Source: Achromobacter sp. AONIH1 (GTDB taxonomy: Bacteria > Pseudomonadota > Gammaproteobacteria > Burkholderiales > Burkholderiaceae_B). From it: DNA of 64,000 nt. The notes beneath the pieces were generated by a model. The model did not search any database. It worked only from the letters and a program-made list of their open reading frames with translations, and was not told where the DNA came from. Positions 45,867 through 54,510 of this stretch are shown here, one piece after another; positions within the stretch are counted from its first letter, which is position 1, and the number at the start of each line of letters is the position of its first letter. A program made the translations under genes and the position numbers. Where the stretch lies: positions 3,534,001 to 3,598,000 of the forward strand of contig NZ_CP026124.1 of the NCBI RefSeq assembly GCF_002902905.1. The letters run 5' to 3'.

Positions 45867-46781
45867 TTGGATCCCTTCCTTGTATCGGCCCACGGCCGGC
45901 CGGCGCCGGTGGCGCGCGCCGGCATGCGCGTGCGCGCGCGCCTGGCCGGCGCGTCGTTGTGCGCGGTCCTGGCATGCGCCGGCGGCGGCGCGGCGGCCGC
46001 GGCCGGCAAGGTGCTTGAATCGCAGCAGCGCTACGCGCCCACGGCCGCGCAGCTGGCGCTGGTGGAGCAATATCGCGGCGCGCCGCTGGAGGACTTTTCC
46101 GAAGCGGTGTTCGATGCGGGCAAGACCGACATGCCGTACCGGCTGCTGGCGCCGGCCCGGCCGGTGGCTGGCGAGCGCTACCCGCTGGTGGTGTTCTTTC
46201 ACAGCTCCGGCGGCATCGGCGACGACAACCTCAAGCCCATGACGGCCTTCACGCGCCTGTGGGCCGCGCCCGATGTGCGACGCAGCTTTCCGGCCTATGT
46301 GGTGGTGCCGCAGACGCGCGACCGCAGCGCCAACTACATCAATGACACGCATGGCCTGCGCGTTTCCCAGCCGGGGGCGCCGCTGGCCGACGTGCTGGCG
46401 CTGGTGGATGAGCTGATGCGCCGCCATCCGATCGACCCGGCCCGCGTCTATGCGCTGGGCTTTTCGATGGGCGCGTCCGCCGCGATGGACGCCGCCGTGG
46501 CCCGGCCCGGCCTGTTCGCCGCGATGGTCGCGCTGTCGGGCGTGCCGCCCGAGCGCAGCCTGGCGCGTTCCGTGGCGCATGTGCCGACCTTGCTGATCCA
46601 CGGCGACTACGATCAGGAGAATGCCTATGTCGGCGCCCAGGTCTGGGCCGAGGAACTGGCCGCCGCCGGCGGTCGGCCCCGGTTCATCACCTATGTCGGC
46701 ATGGACCATCGCGTGCCGCCGCAGCTGTTCACCGACGGCGCCTGGCGCCAATGGCTGTTCGAGCAGCGCAAGCCGCGCTAG
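45867..46781 (+). CDS. secreted alpha/beta hydrolase
   Basis: The ~304-residue protein has an N-terminal secretion signal (MRVRARLAGASLCAVLACAG within the frame) and a hydrolase domain with LVVFFHSSGGIGDD, nucleophile elbow GFSMGAS, HGDYDQEN and the His of GMDHRVPP. It resembles PHB-depolymerase/peptidase-like esterases. The start is uncertain: TTG 45867 has a CGGAG site, but ATG 45924 gives a better signal peptide. Substrate unknown. Confidence 0.75.
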   Translation: MDPFLVSAHGRPAPVARAGMRVRARLAGASLCAVLACAGGGAAAAAGKVLESQQRYAPTAAQLALVEQYRGAPLEDFSEAVFDAGKTDMPYRLLAPARPVAGERYPLVVFFHSSGGIGDDNLKPMTAFTRLWAAPDVRRSFPAYVVVPQTRDRSANYINDTHGLRVSQPGAPLADVLALVDELMRRHPIDPARVYALGFSMGASAAMDAAVARPGLFAAMVALSGVPPERSLARSVAHVPTLLIHGDYDQENAYVGAQVWAEELAAAGGRPRFITYVGMDHRVPPQLFTDGAWRQWLFEQRKPR

Positions 46782-46981
46782 CGCGCCGTTGTGGACCCGC
46801 CCGGCCATGGGACAATACGGCATTCTCTTCGGCCCCGGTGATCCACGATTCCCATGTCCAAGCCACTCATGTCGTTGCTGGTCGGTTTTTCTTCTCCCAT
46901 GCATGGCGAGGGCAATGGTCCGGCCGTGCCTCGGCCGGACGTCGCGTCCGCCGGCGGCGCGCCCGGCCGGGCGGCGCAGGC

Positions 46982-47569
46982 ATGAGCGGCTACGCACCCA
47001 TCCGCGACCAATTCCTTCGTTTCGGCGACCTGCGCCCGCAAGGCGCGGGCGAGTGGCGCGGCCCGTTTCCGCTGCCGCCGGCGCTGGCCGAGTTCTACGC
47101 CGAAGTCGGGCCGCTGGGCCCCGTGGTCTATGAGCATGTCGGCCCGGTGGGCGTGACCATTCCCGGCACGGCCCTGGGTTTCGTGCCGCTGGCCAAGCTG
47201 TGGGTCCGGCAGGCCGGTTATCGCTGGGACGGCAACAGCGGCGAGCGTCTTACGGACTGGCCCGAGGACTGGCTGGTCATCGCCGACCAGCACGCCGATC
47301 CGCTGATCCTGGAAATGTCCACCGGCCGCGTCCTGTACGCGCTGCATGGCGCGGGCCGCTGGGATGCGCAATGGCTGGCGCCCGACCTGCGCACGCTGGC
47401 CGCCGTGCTGGCGGCCGTGGGCGGTGTCCATGAAGACGCCGGCGACGATCTGTGCGACGACGAGGGCGAGCTGCGCCCCAGGCACCGCGAGGCCGCCGTC
47501 CGCGCCGCCGCCGCCGTGCTGGGCGGCGACGAGGCCGCCCGCGCTTTCTTCGATCTGCTGGAATGGTGA
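46982..47569 (+). CDS. SUKH (SMI1/KNR4)-like domain protein
   Basis: The 195-residue protein has the SUKH pattern: FPLPPALAEFYAEVGPLGPV near the start, then DWPEDWLVIADQHADPLILE and RVLYALHGAG. A C-terminal acidic segment (HEDAGDDLCDDEGELRPRH) follows. Such proteins are often immunity proteins of polymorphic toxins, but many are housekeeping or orphan. No toxin gene is adjacent. The call rests on motif shape only. Confidence 0.6.
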   Translation: MSGYAPIRDQFLRFGDLRPQGAGEWRGPFPLPPALAEFYAEVGPLGPVVYEHVGPVGVTIPGTALGFVPLAKLWVRQAGYRWDGNSGERLTDWPEDWLVIADQHADPLILEMSTGRVLYALHGAGRWDAQWLAPDLRTLAAVLAAVGGVHEDAGDDLCDDEGELRPRHREAAVRAAAAVLGGDEAARAFFDLLEW

Positions 47570-47710
47570 GCCCGGCCGCCATCAGCTTGAGGCTATGGCG
47601 GCATCAGCAGTCCGAATGGCGCGGCCGCGCCGTCTCTCTAGAATAGCGATCCAGGCGCGCAGGACACGGCGGACGCAAGCCGGCGCGGCGCGCCACGGGG
47701 AGAAGGACTC

Positions 47711-48454
47711 ATGGATGGCTGGTGGCTGGTCGCGCTGGGCGCGGCCGTGGCGGGATTCGTGCAGGGTTTGTCGGGCTTCGCGTTCGGCATGGTGTCGATG
47801 TCGTTCTGGGCCTGGGCGCTGGATCCGCGCCTGGCGGCCGCGCTGGCCGTGTTCGGCTCGCTGACCGGCCAGCTGCTGGCGGTGTTCTCGGTGCGGCGCG
47901 GTTTCGACTGGAAAATGCTGTGGCCCTTCGTGGCCGGCGGGCTGGCCGGCGTGCCGCTGGGCGTGCAGCTGCTGCCCATGCTGGACATGACCTGGTTCAA
48001 GGCGGTGCTGGGCGCCATCCTGGCGATCTGGTGTCCGACCATGCTGTTCGCCGCGCGCCTGCCGCGCATCAAGGGCAGCCGGGTCGGCGACTGCGCGGCC
48101 GGACTGGTGGGCGGCGTGATGGGCGGCATCGGCGGCTTCACCGGCGTGGTGCCCACGCTCTGGTGCACGCTGTGCGGCTTCGACAAGCACGCGCAGCGCG
48201 CCGTCATCCAGAACTTCAATCTGTCGATGCTGGCGGTGACCATGCTGACCTATCTGGGCACGGGCATGATCACGCGCGACATGCTGCCGATGTTCGCGGT
48301 GGTCGCGCCCGCCATGCTGGTGCCCACGCTGCTGGGCACGCGCCTGTACATGGGGATCTCGGAGCTGGCGTTCCGCCGCATCGTGCTGGGCCTGCTGACC
48401 TGTTCGGGCGTGACCCTGCTGATTTCGGCCGTGCCGCAGTTGCTGGCGCGCTAG
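47711..48454 (+). CDS. TSUP-family permease
   Basis: The 247-residue protein has about eight membrane helices and the TSUP motifs FVQGLSGFAFGMVSMSFWAW and GGIGGFTGVVPTLW, the latter lining the transport path. It is unrelated in detail to the TSUP gene at 38647. Anion (organosulfur) export is likely. It is convergent with the MmgE/PrpD gene across a shared terminator. Confidence 0.87.
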   Translation: MDGWWLVALGAAVAGFVQGLSGFAFGMVSMSFWAWALDPRLAAALAVFGSLTGQLLAVFSVRRGFDWKMLWPFVAGGLAGVPLGVQLLPMLDMTWFKAVLGAILAIWCPTMLFAARLPRIKGSRVGDCAAGLVGGVMGGIGGFTGVVPTLWCTLCGFDKHAQRAVIQNFNLSMLAVTMLTYLGTGMITRDMLPMFAVVAPAMLVPTLLGTRLYMGISELAFRRIVLGLLTCSGVTLLISAVPQLLAR

Positions 48455-48478
48455 CGCGGGGCCATTGCGGCCCCGCGC
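48454..48478. terminator. bidirectional hairpin between convergent genes
   Basis: GCGCGGGGCC and GGCCCCGCGC form a perfect 10-base stem around ATTGC in the 31-base gap between the convergent TSUP and MmgE/PrpD genes. It can serve both transcripts. Confidence 0.65.
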
Positions 48479-48485
48479 GGCATCG

Positions 48486-49907
48486 CTAGTCGGCGGTCGA
48501 CAGCAGCGCGACGATCTCGCGCAGCTCGGCCGCATCCTCCAGGCGGCGCAGGCGGCGGATCAGCGCCTCGGCCCGGTCCGGCGGCACGGGAGGTTGGGCC
48601 GAGGCGCAGCAGGCGCGGAACTTGGCGTCCTGCGCGGCTTCGTCCAGCGGCAGCGCCGGGCTGCCCGGAAACTCGGGCATGTCCAGCGCTAGGCAGCGGC
48701 CGTCCCGCAGATGCAGTTCCACGCGCTGCGGGCACATGGCGTTGGGATCGGGATTGCCGTCGTCCAGCACCTCGATGCGGGCGGCCAGCTCCAGCCGGCG
48801 CGGATCGGCCAGTGCGTCCGGATCGAAATCCGGGATGCCCACCTGGCCATGCAGGATGGCCGTGGCGACGGTGTAGCCCATGCACAGTCGGGCGGTGGCC
48901 GAGTCCATGCCGGGCCGGGCGGGCCGGCCGACCAGGCGCACGATCAGCGACGACGCGTACACCTTCATGCCGGCGATGTCCCCGGGCCGCAGCGCGTGTT
49001 CGCGCATCAGCCGCAGCGCGGCGCCGATGCCGCTGTGCGTGGCGCGTCCGGTGGGGTAGGGCTTGTGGCTCATGCGCGCGATCTGGAAGACGCGGCCGAC
49101 GTCGCCGGCGACTTCGTCCCAGCGCGCCTGGCCGGCGTCGTAGAGCGCGAAATAGCCGAACGGCCCCTCCAGGATGTCGCGCGGGCCGGGAAAACCGGCG
49201 CGCGCCAGCTCGAAGGCCGTGACCGCGGCGCGCGCGTTCAGACCGACCTGCAGGCCGACGGCGGGCGAGCCTTCGATGTGCGCCTGCATGGTGCCGGACA
49301 GATGGCTGTAGGCCAGGCCGAGGGCGTCGCGCGTGGCGGCCTCGTCCAGGCCGGCGAGCTTGCACAGGGTGGCGGTGGCGCCCAGCCCGCCGCACATGGC
49401 TGGCCGGAAGAAGCGCATCGGCGCGCGCTGTGCCAGCGCCACGTGGATGGCGAAGTCCAGCCCTGCGGCCACGGCGGTGATCAGGCGCCTGCCGTCCACG
49501 CCGCCCTCGCGCTCGGCATAGCCCAGCGCGGCGGGCGCGATGCAGGCGAAGGCGTGCACCACGGCGCGGTCATGGATCGCGTCGAATTCCTGGTTGAAGA
49601 CCTGGTAGGCGTTGAGCATGACCGCGCTGGCCAGCGGCAGCCGTTCGCCGCTGGCCCAGACCGTGGCCTCGGCGCCCTGGCCCAGCGCGGCGGCGGCGTG
49701 CTTGAGCGCCGCCATGCGCGGGTGGCGCGAGCCCGACAGCCCGACGCCGATGGCGTCCAGCAGGAAGGTCCGGGCGGCGGCGACAGCCTCGGCCGGCAGG
49801 TCCTCGTAGCGCAGGCGCTGCAGGTGCGCGACCAGCGCGTCGATGGCGCTGGCGGCTGGCTGGGACGGCTCCGCGTCGCGCGCGGCGGTGGTCTGCGCGC
49901 CGCTCAT
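48486..49907 (-). CDS. MmgE/PrpD family protein
   Basis: The 473-residue protein has the 2-methylcitrate dehydratase/cis-aconitate decarboxylase fold: FLLDAIGVGLSGSRHPRM, FNQEFDAIHDRAVVHA, MSHKPYPTGRATHSGI (with the conserved KPYP) and a C-terminal lid domain. No prpB/prpC is adjacent, so a role in the local amidase/CoA-transferase pathway (dehydration, decarboxylation or isomerisation of a carboxylate) is more likely. Its ATG overlaps the deacetylase stop. Confidence 0.85.
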   Translation of the reverse strand: MSGAQTTAARDAEPSQPAASAIDALVAHLQRLRYEDLPAEAVAAARTFLLDAIGVGLSGSRHPRMAALKHAAAALGQGAEATVWASGERLPLASAVMLNAYQVFNQEFDAIHDRAVVHAFACIAPAALGYAEREGGVDGRRLITAVAAGLDFAIHVALAQRAPMRFFRPAMCGGLGATATLCKLAGLDEAATRDALGLAYSHLSGTMQAHIEGSPAVGLQVGLNARAAVTAFELARAGFPGPRDILEGPFGYFALYDAGQARWDEVAGDVGRVFQIARMSHKPYPTGRATHSGIGAALRLMREHALRPGDIAGMKVYASSLIVRLVGRPARPGMDSATARLCMGYTVATAILHGQVGIPDFDPDALADPRRLELAARIEVLDDGNPDPNAMCPQRVELHLRDGRCLALDMPEFPGSPALPLDEAAQDAKFRACCASAQPPVPPDRAEALIRRLRRLEDAAELREIVALLSTAD

Positions 49908-50815
49908 GCCTGGTCTCCCGGCGCGCCGCGCAGCGGCGGCGAGTACTGGCCGGCATACCACGCGTACAGTTCGGCGCCGGTGACGAAGCGGGTCATGGAA
50001 TGGCGCTGGAGCCGGTCCAGCATGGCCTCGAAATCGGGGTAGCGATGCGGCACGCCCATCAGGTGCGGATGCAGTCCCAGCGTCAGCACGCGCGGCATGC
50101 CGGACGCGGCGGCCTCGCGCGCGTAGACGTTGAGCGTGTGATCCAGCCGGCGGCCGAACTCGCCGGTGGCGTGCTTTTCCACGGCATGGATCACCGAATC
50201 GTTCAGCTCCAGCGCATAGGGCAGGGCCAGCAGCGGGCGCGGGGCGGCGCGCATCCAGTTGGGCAGGTCGTCCAGGCACCAGTCGAACACATAGTCCACG
50301 CCAGCCTGCGCCAGCAGGTCGGGCGTTTCGCTGGTTTCACGCAGGCCGGGCGAGAGCCAGCCGCGCGGGCGCGCGCCGCTGAAGCGCTCGATCCGGTCCA
50401 GCGCGGCGGCGATGGCCTCGGCCTGCCCGACGCCGCCGTCCTGCGACAGCGCGCGCTGGTGGATGCCGTGGCCGATGAATTCCCAGCCGGCCTGCAGCAG
50501 CGCGTCGGCGGCCGCCGGATAGGCGTCGATGACCGAGGCGTTCAGGCTGGCCGAGGCCGGCAGGCCTCGGCCAGCGATGGCGTCGATCATGCGGGGCAGG
50601 CCGCAGCGCAGGCCGTATTCGGCCCAGCTGAAATTGGGCACGTCGGGCACGTTGCCGATGCCGTGCGGCGGGGTGAGGATGGTGCGCGGCATGGGCTGGT
50701 CGAACGGCCAGTGTTCCACGTTGACGACCAGGTGGACCAGGATGGGGCGTCCGTCCAGGCCGGCCAGCGGCGGGCGCTGGCGCGGCATCAGGAAGGGAAT
50801 GCGGGGATTGTTCAT
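49904..50815 (-). CDS. polysaccharide-deacetylase (NodB)-fold amidohydrolase, PuuE-like
   Basis: The 303-residue protein has a NodB homology fold with LVVNVEHWPFDQP near the start, IGHGIHQRALS and LHPHLMGVPHRY. This form is shared by allantoinase PuuE and cyclic-imide/ureide hydrolases rather than by secreted chitin deacetylases, and no signal peptide is present. It fits an amide- or ureide-opening role in this operon. ATG 50815 was chosen. Confidence 0.8.
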   Translation of the reverse strand: MNNPRIPFLMPRQRPPLAGLDGRPILVHLVVNVEHWPFDQPMPRTILTPPHGIGNVPDVPNFSWAEYGLRCGLPRMIDAIAGRGLPASASLNASVIDAYPAAADALLQAGWEFIGHGIHQRALSQDGGVGQAEAIAAALDRIERFSGARPRGWLSPGLRETSETPDLLAQAGVDYVFDWCLDDLPNWMRAAPRPLLALPYALELNDSVIHAVEKHATGEFGRRLDHTLNVYAREAAASGMPRVLTLGLHPHLMGVPHRYPDFEAMLDRLQRHSMTRFVTGAELYAWYAGQYSPPLRGAPGDQA

Positions 50816-50842
50816 GATGTCTGTCGGCAAGTCCGGACGGCG

Positions 50843-51661
50843 TCAGCGGCCGGTGAAAACGGGGTCGCGCCTTTCGGCGAAGGCGCGGCGGCCCTCGGCG
50901 TAGTCGGCGCTGTCGAAGCATTGGCGCACCAGCGCGGCGATGGTCTCCAGTTCGGCGGCGGAGGGTTCGCGCATGGATGCCAGTATCGCCGCTTTCGCCG
51001 CCCGCAAGGACAGGGGCGCGTTGGCGGCGATGCGTTGCAGGCGGGCCTGGGAGAGCCGCTCGAAATCGTCCAGCGCGAAACGCTCGTGCAGCAGTCCGCC
51101 GGCCTGCGCCTGTTCGGCGTCCAGGGTGCGGGCGGTGTAGAACAGCTCGAAGGCCGCGGCCATGCCGGTCACCGCCACCACGCGGCGCATGTCGGCATAG
51201 CCATAGCCCAGGCCCAGGCGCGCGGCGGGCATGCGAAAGCGCGCGCTGGCGCTGGCATAGCGCAGGTCGCAGGCCAGCGCCAGGCCGATGCCGCCGCCCA
51301 TGCAGGCGCCCTGGATCAGCGCCACCGTGGGCGCCGGAAAGCGCGCCAGCGCGTCCTGTGCCTCGGCCACGGCCTGGTTGTAGACGGCGGCCGCCTCGGC
51401 GCTGTCGCGGGCCTGGTCGAATTCGCTGATGTCGGCGCCCGACACAAAGGCCTGCGAGCCCGCGCCGGTCAGGGCCAGCACCCGCAGGTCCGGCGCTTCG
51501 CGCAACCGCGCCAGGCTGGCCGCCAGCTGCCGCCACATGGCCAGCGTCATGGCGTTGCGGCGAGCCGGGTTGCTGATCGTCAGCGTGGCGATGCCGTCAC
51601 GCAGCGCTTCCTGGATGTGGCCGGCGGGCTGGCCGCCGGCCGGCGAGGACGCGCCGTTCAT
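50843..51661 (-). CDS. enoyl-CoA hydratase/isomerase family protein
   Basis: The 272-residue crotonase-fold protein has the oxyanion-hole segments VSGADISEF and GACMGGGIGLALACDLRYAS. The first catalytic Glu position of classical hydratases (PEILLG) reads PAARLGLGYG here, so the reaction may not be simple hydration. It overlaps the CoA transferase gene by four bases. Confidence 0.85.
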   Translation of the reverse strand: MNGASSPAGGQPAGHIQEALRDGIATLTISNPARRNAMTLAMWRQLAASLARLREAPDLRVLALTGAGSQAFVSGADISEFDQARDSAEAAAVYNQAVAEAQDALARFPAPTVALIQGACMGGGIGLALACDLRYASASARFRMPAARLGLGYGYADMRRVVAVTGMAAAFELFYTARTLDAEQAQAGGLLHERFALDDFERLSQARLQRIAANAPLSLRAAKAAILASMREPSAAELETIAALVRQCFDSADYAEGRRAFAERRDPVFTGR

Positions 51662-52866
51662 ACCACGCCCTCCGCGCGCAGGCGCGCGATGCCGGCGGCG
51701 TCGTAGCCCGCTTCGGCCAGCATCTCGTCGGTGTGCTCGCCCCAGCCCGGCGCGGGCCGGGCGATGGCGGCGGGCGTGCGCGTCAGCGTGACGGGCTGCG
51801 AGATCAGGCGGTAGGCCTGGCCATCGTCGCCGGTCACCGACTGTGCCACGCCCAGGTGCCGCACCTGCTCGTCCTCGAATACCTGGGGAATGGTGTAGAC
51901 CGGGCCGGCCGGCACGCCGGCGCGGTTCAGCAGCTCGACCCAGTGGGCCACGCTGGCTTCCCGGAAGCGCCGCGCCAGCGCCTCGTTGAGCGGGGCGCGG
52001 TTGGCCACGCGCAGCTTCTCGGTGGCGTAGCGCGGGTCTTGCAGCCACTGCGGCGCGTTCAGGCAGTCGCACAGGCGCTTCCAGTTGCCCTCGCCGGAGG
52101 CGCCCAGGTTGAAGGCGCCGTCGCTGGCCTCGAACAGGCCCATGGGGCTGCTGGTGGGATGGTCGTTGCCGGCCTGTGCGGGCGTATCGCCTTCGTTCAG
52201 GTAGCGCGCCGCCTGGAAGTCCATCAGCGCGATCTGGGTATGCAGCAGCGAGCTGTGCACCCACTGGCCCTCGCCCGAGCGCTCGCGCTCCAGCAAGGCC
52301 AGCAGGATACCGACCGCCGCGTAGATGCCGGTGCCGCAGTCGGCCACGGCCAGGCCCGCGCGCAGCGGCCCGCCGCCGGCATGGCCGGTGACCGACATCA
52401 GCCCGCCCATGCCCTGGATGATCTGGTCAAAGCCGGGCCGGCCCGCATAAGGGCCGGCCTGGCCGAAGCCGGAGATGCTGGCCAGGATGATGCGCGGGTT
52501 GATGGCGCGCAGGTCCTCATAAGCCAGGCCCAGTCGCGCCTTGACGTCCGGGCGCCAGTTCTCGACCACCACGTCGGCGGTGGCGACCAGGCTGCGCAGC
52601 ACGGCCAGGCCTTCAGGCTTCTTCAGGTTCAGCGTCAGCGAACGCTTGTTGCGGTTCAGGTTCTGGAAGTCGCCGCCGTGGCGGTCGGCGGCGAACATGG
52701 CTTCGTTGGGATCGACGCCGGCGGGCGGTTCGATGCGGATGACGTCGGCGCCGAAGTCCGCCAGGATGCGCACGCAGGTCGGGCCGGCGCGCACGCGCGA
52801 CAGGTCGAGGACGCGAAAGCGCGACAGGGCGGGGGAGGCGGTGATCTTGGACATGGTGGTTCCCAT
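51658..52866 (-). CDS. CaiB/BaiF-family (class III) CoA transferase
   Basis: The 402-residue protein matches formyl-CoA transferase relatives: RVLDLSRVRAGPTCVRILADFGADVIRIEPP, NRNKRSLTLNLK, VVENWRPDV, ISGFGQAGPY and FDQIIQGMGGLMSVTG. It would activate a carboxylate by CoA exchange. An alternative ATG at 52854 removes four residues. It lies three bases after the amidase. Confidence 0.88.
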   Translation of the reverse strand: MGTTMSKITASPALSRFRVLDLSRVRAGPTCVRILADFGADVIRIEPPAGVDPNEAMFAADRHGGDFQNLNRNKRSLTLNLKKPEGLAVLRSLVATADVVVENWRPDVKARLGLAYEDLRAINPRIILASISGFGQAGPYAGRPGFDQIIQGMGGLMSVTGHAGGGPLRAGLAVADCGTGIYAAVGILLALLERERSGEGQWVHSSLLHTQIALMDFQAARYLNEGDTPAQAGNDHPTSSPMGLFEASDGAFNLGASGEGNWKRLCDCLNAPQWLQDPRYATEKLRVANRAPLNEALARRFREASVAHWVELLNRAGVPAGPVYTIPQVFEDEQVRHLGVAQSVTGDDGQAYRLISQPVTLTRTPAAIARPAPGWGEHTDEMLAEAGYDAAGIARLRAEGVV

Positions 52867-52869
52867 GGG

Positions 52870-54225
52870 TCAGCGTTGCAGAAACGTGGAGTGAGGCAGG
52901 GCGAACTGGCGGGCGAAGGCCAGCATTCGCGCCTCGCTGCCCGGCGCGCCGATCAGCTGCGCGCTGACGGGGCGACCGCGGCCGTCCAGGCCCACTGGCA
53001 GCACCAGCGCCGGCAGGCCCAGGAAATTGACGTAGGCGTGATGGCGATGCAGCGCGGCCAGCGCGCGCGGGTCGAAGGCGGGGCTGGAGGTCGTGACCGC
53101 GTCGCGGTCCGGCACGCCTTGCGGGAAGCAGGGCGCCAGCAGCAGGTCGGCGTCGCCCAGGCTGCCGGCCAGGAAGGCCGCGCGCAGCGGCGCCGCCTGC
53201 GCCAGCGCGTGGCGATACCAGACGGCCGGCATGGCCCAGCCCGGCAGCGCGATGGCGCGGGTCGACGGGGCCAGCGTGTCCAGGTCGCCGCGCACGGCCG
53301 CCGCCAGCGCCAGCGCGGCCTCGGCGTGCAGCACGATCTGCGCCAGCCGGTTCAGGCGGTCCAGGTCGGGCAGCGCGGCCGGCTTCAGCCTGGCGGCGCC
53401 GCGCAGGCGCTGCTCGAAGCCGGTCAGCGCGGCGGCGACCGTGGGATCTTCCCCCTGCGCATGCAGCGCATTGGCGATGCGCCAATCTCGCGGGCGCGCC
53501 AGCTCGCGCTCCAGCGCGTCCAGCCGCAGGGGCAACCCGGGATCTTCGTCGCCGGCGGGCAGGGCGGCCGCGAAGACGCTGGCGGCGTCCAGTGCGTCGC
53601 GGGCGATCACGCCCACCGTGTCCAGCGTCGGCGCGAGCGGGGCCACGCCTTGCGCGGACAAGCGTCCCGGCGTGGGCTTCAGGCCGATCAGGCCGCAGGT
53701 CGCGGCCGGCATGCGGACCGAGCCGGCGGTGTCCGTGCCCAGCGAGGCCGGGCACAGGCCGGCCGCCACCGCGACCGCCGAGCCGCTGGAAGAGCCGCCG
53801 ACCGCCGCCGCGCTGTCCAGCGGGTTCATCAGGGCTGGCGCGTGCGGGTTCTCCGCCGTGGCGCCGCAGGCATGTTCGGCCATGGCCAGCGCGCCCAGGT
53901 TCAGCGCGCCATGCCCGGCCAGTCGCCGCAGCACCGCCGCGGCGGGACGGGGCGTGCCCGTCGCTCGCGGGCCGCCCAGGCGGGGCGCGTGCCGGCCGGT
54001 GTCGAAGGCGTCCTTGTGCGCCAGCGGCACGCCGGCCAGCAGCCCGTCCGCGTCGGCGGGGGCCGATGCGGGGGCGAACAGCTGGACCACGCAGCCCAGC
54101 GGCGCGGCGCGGCGCGTGAAGCCGGCGGCCAGGGCGGCGACGTGGGCGTCGCGCAGCGGCGGCGCGGCGCGTCGATAGGCCGCGCGCGCGCCGGCCACGG
54201 AGAGGAAGGCAGAGGCGTCAATCAT
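52870..54225 (-). CDS. amidase-signature amidase (AtzE/GatA-like)
   Basis: The 451-residue enzyme carries the Ser-cisSer-Lys triad: Lys in LAHKDAFD (~residue 70), GGSSSGSAVAVAAG and the nucleophile in GTDTAGSVRMPA. It resembles AtzE-type amidases, which work with a small partner. The gene for such a partner overlaps its start (see 54218-54382). It hydrolyses an amide or carboxybiuret-like bond in the cytoplasm. Confidence 0.9.
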   Translation of the reverse strand: MIDASAFLSVAGARAAYRRAAPPLRDAHVAALAAGFTRRAAPLGCVVQLFAPASAPADADGLLAGVPLAHKDAFDTGRHAPRLGGPRATGTPRPAAAVLRRLAGHGALNLGALAMAEHACGATAENPHAPALMNPLDSAAAVGGSSSGSAVAVAAGLCPASLGTDTAGSVRMPAATCGLIGLKPTPGRLSAQGVAPLAPTLDTVGVIARDALDAASVFAAALPAGDEDPGLPLRLDALERELARPRDWRIANALHAQGEDPTVAAALTGFEQRLRGAARLKPAALPDLDRLNRLAQIVLHAEAALALAAAVRGDLDTLAPSTRAIALPGWAMPAVWYRHALAQAAPLRAAFLAGSLGDADLLLAPCFPQGVPDRDAVTTSSPAFDPRALAALHRHHAYVNFLGLPALVLPVGLDGRGRPVSAQLIGAPGSEARMLAFARQFALPHSTFLQR

Positions 54226-54382
54226 GGCCGTCCTCGCGCGGCGCGATCTCGGCGGCCACGGCCGACAGGCGCATCAGCGTGCGGGCGACGGCCCGTTGCG
54301 CGTCCGGCGGCACGGCCAGTCCGTGGCTCAGGAAGGCCAGCTCGACCCAGGACTGCCAGTCTTCCTTGCGTTTCTCGTCCAT
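54218..54382 (-). CDS. AtzG-like small amidase subunit (DUF4089-type)
   Basis: This 54-residue frame is too short for most gene finders. It reads MDEKRKEDWQSWVELAFLSH, then GLAVPPDAQRAVARTLMRLS and AVAAEIAP. The PP-x-R/Q-x2-V-x4-R-L pattern is that of AtzG/DUF4089 proteins, which form a heterodimer with AtzE amidases. It has a GGAGAC site upstream of the ATG and overlaps the amidase start by eight bases, as atzG-atzE does. Moderate confidence, as it rests on motif and context. Confidence 0.65.
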   Translation of the reverse strand: MDEKRKEDWQSWVELAFLSHGLAVPPDAQRAVARTLMRLSAVAAEIAPREDGHD

Positions 54383-54431
54383 GACGGGTGTCTCCTGCTA
54401 CGCTTAGGTCTTAAAATAAGATTCCAGTGTC

Positions 54432-54445
54432 ATAAATATATTTAT
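54432..54445. promoter_or_regulatory. AT palindrome in divergent GntR/amidase promoter
   Basis: ATAAATATATTTAT is a perfect 14-base palindrome in an otherwise GC-rich genome. Thirteen bases (AAATATATTTATA, 54434-54446) recur exactly at 55267-55279 upstream of the MFS gene. It is a probable operator of the GntR regulator encoded at 54511. Confidence 0.5.
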
Positions 54446-54510
54446 AGAAGTCAAGAAAATAATATGACGAACCGTGCACGCCTGAACCTTTCGATTCCGG
54501 GAGCGCCGCG

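Noticed and set aside
50000..51706. 568-codon plus-strand frame opposite the deacetylase and hydratase genes
   Set aside because: Antisense shadow rich in Ala, Gly, Arg and His; no domain recognised.
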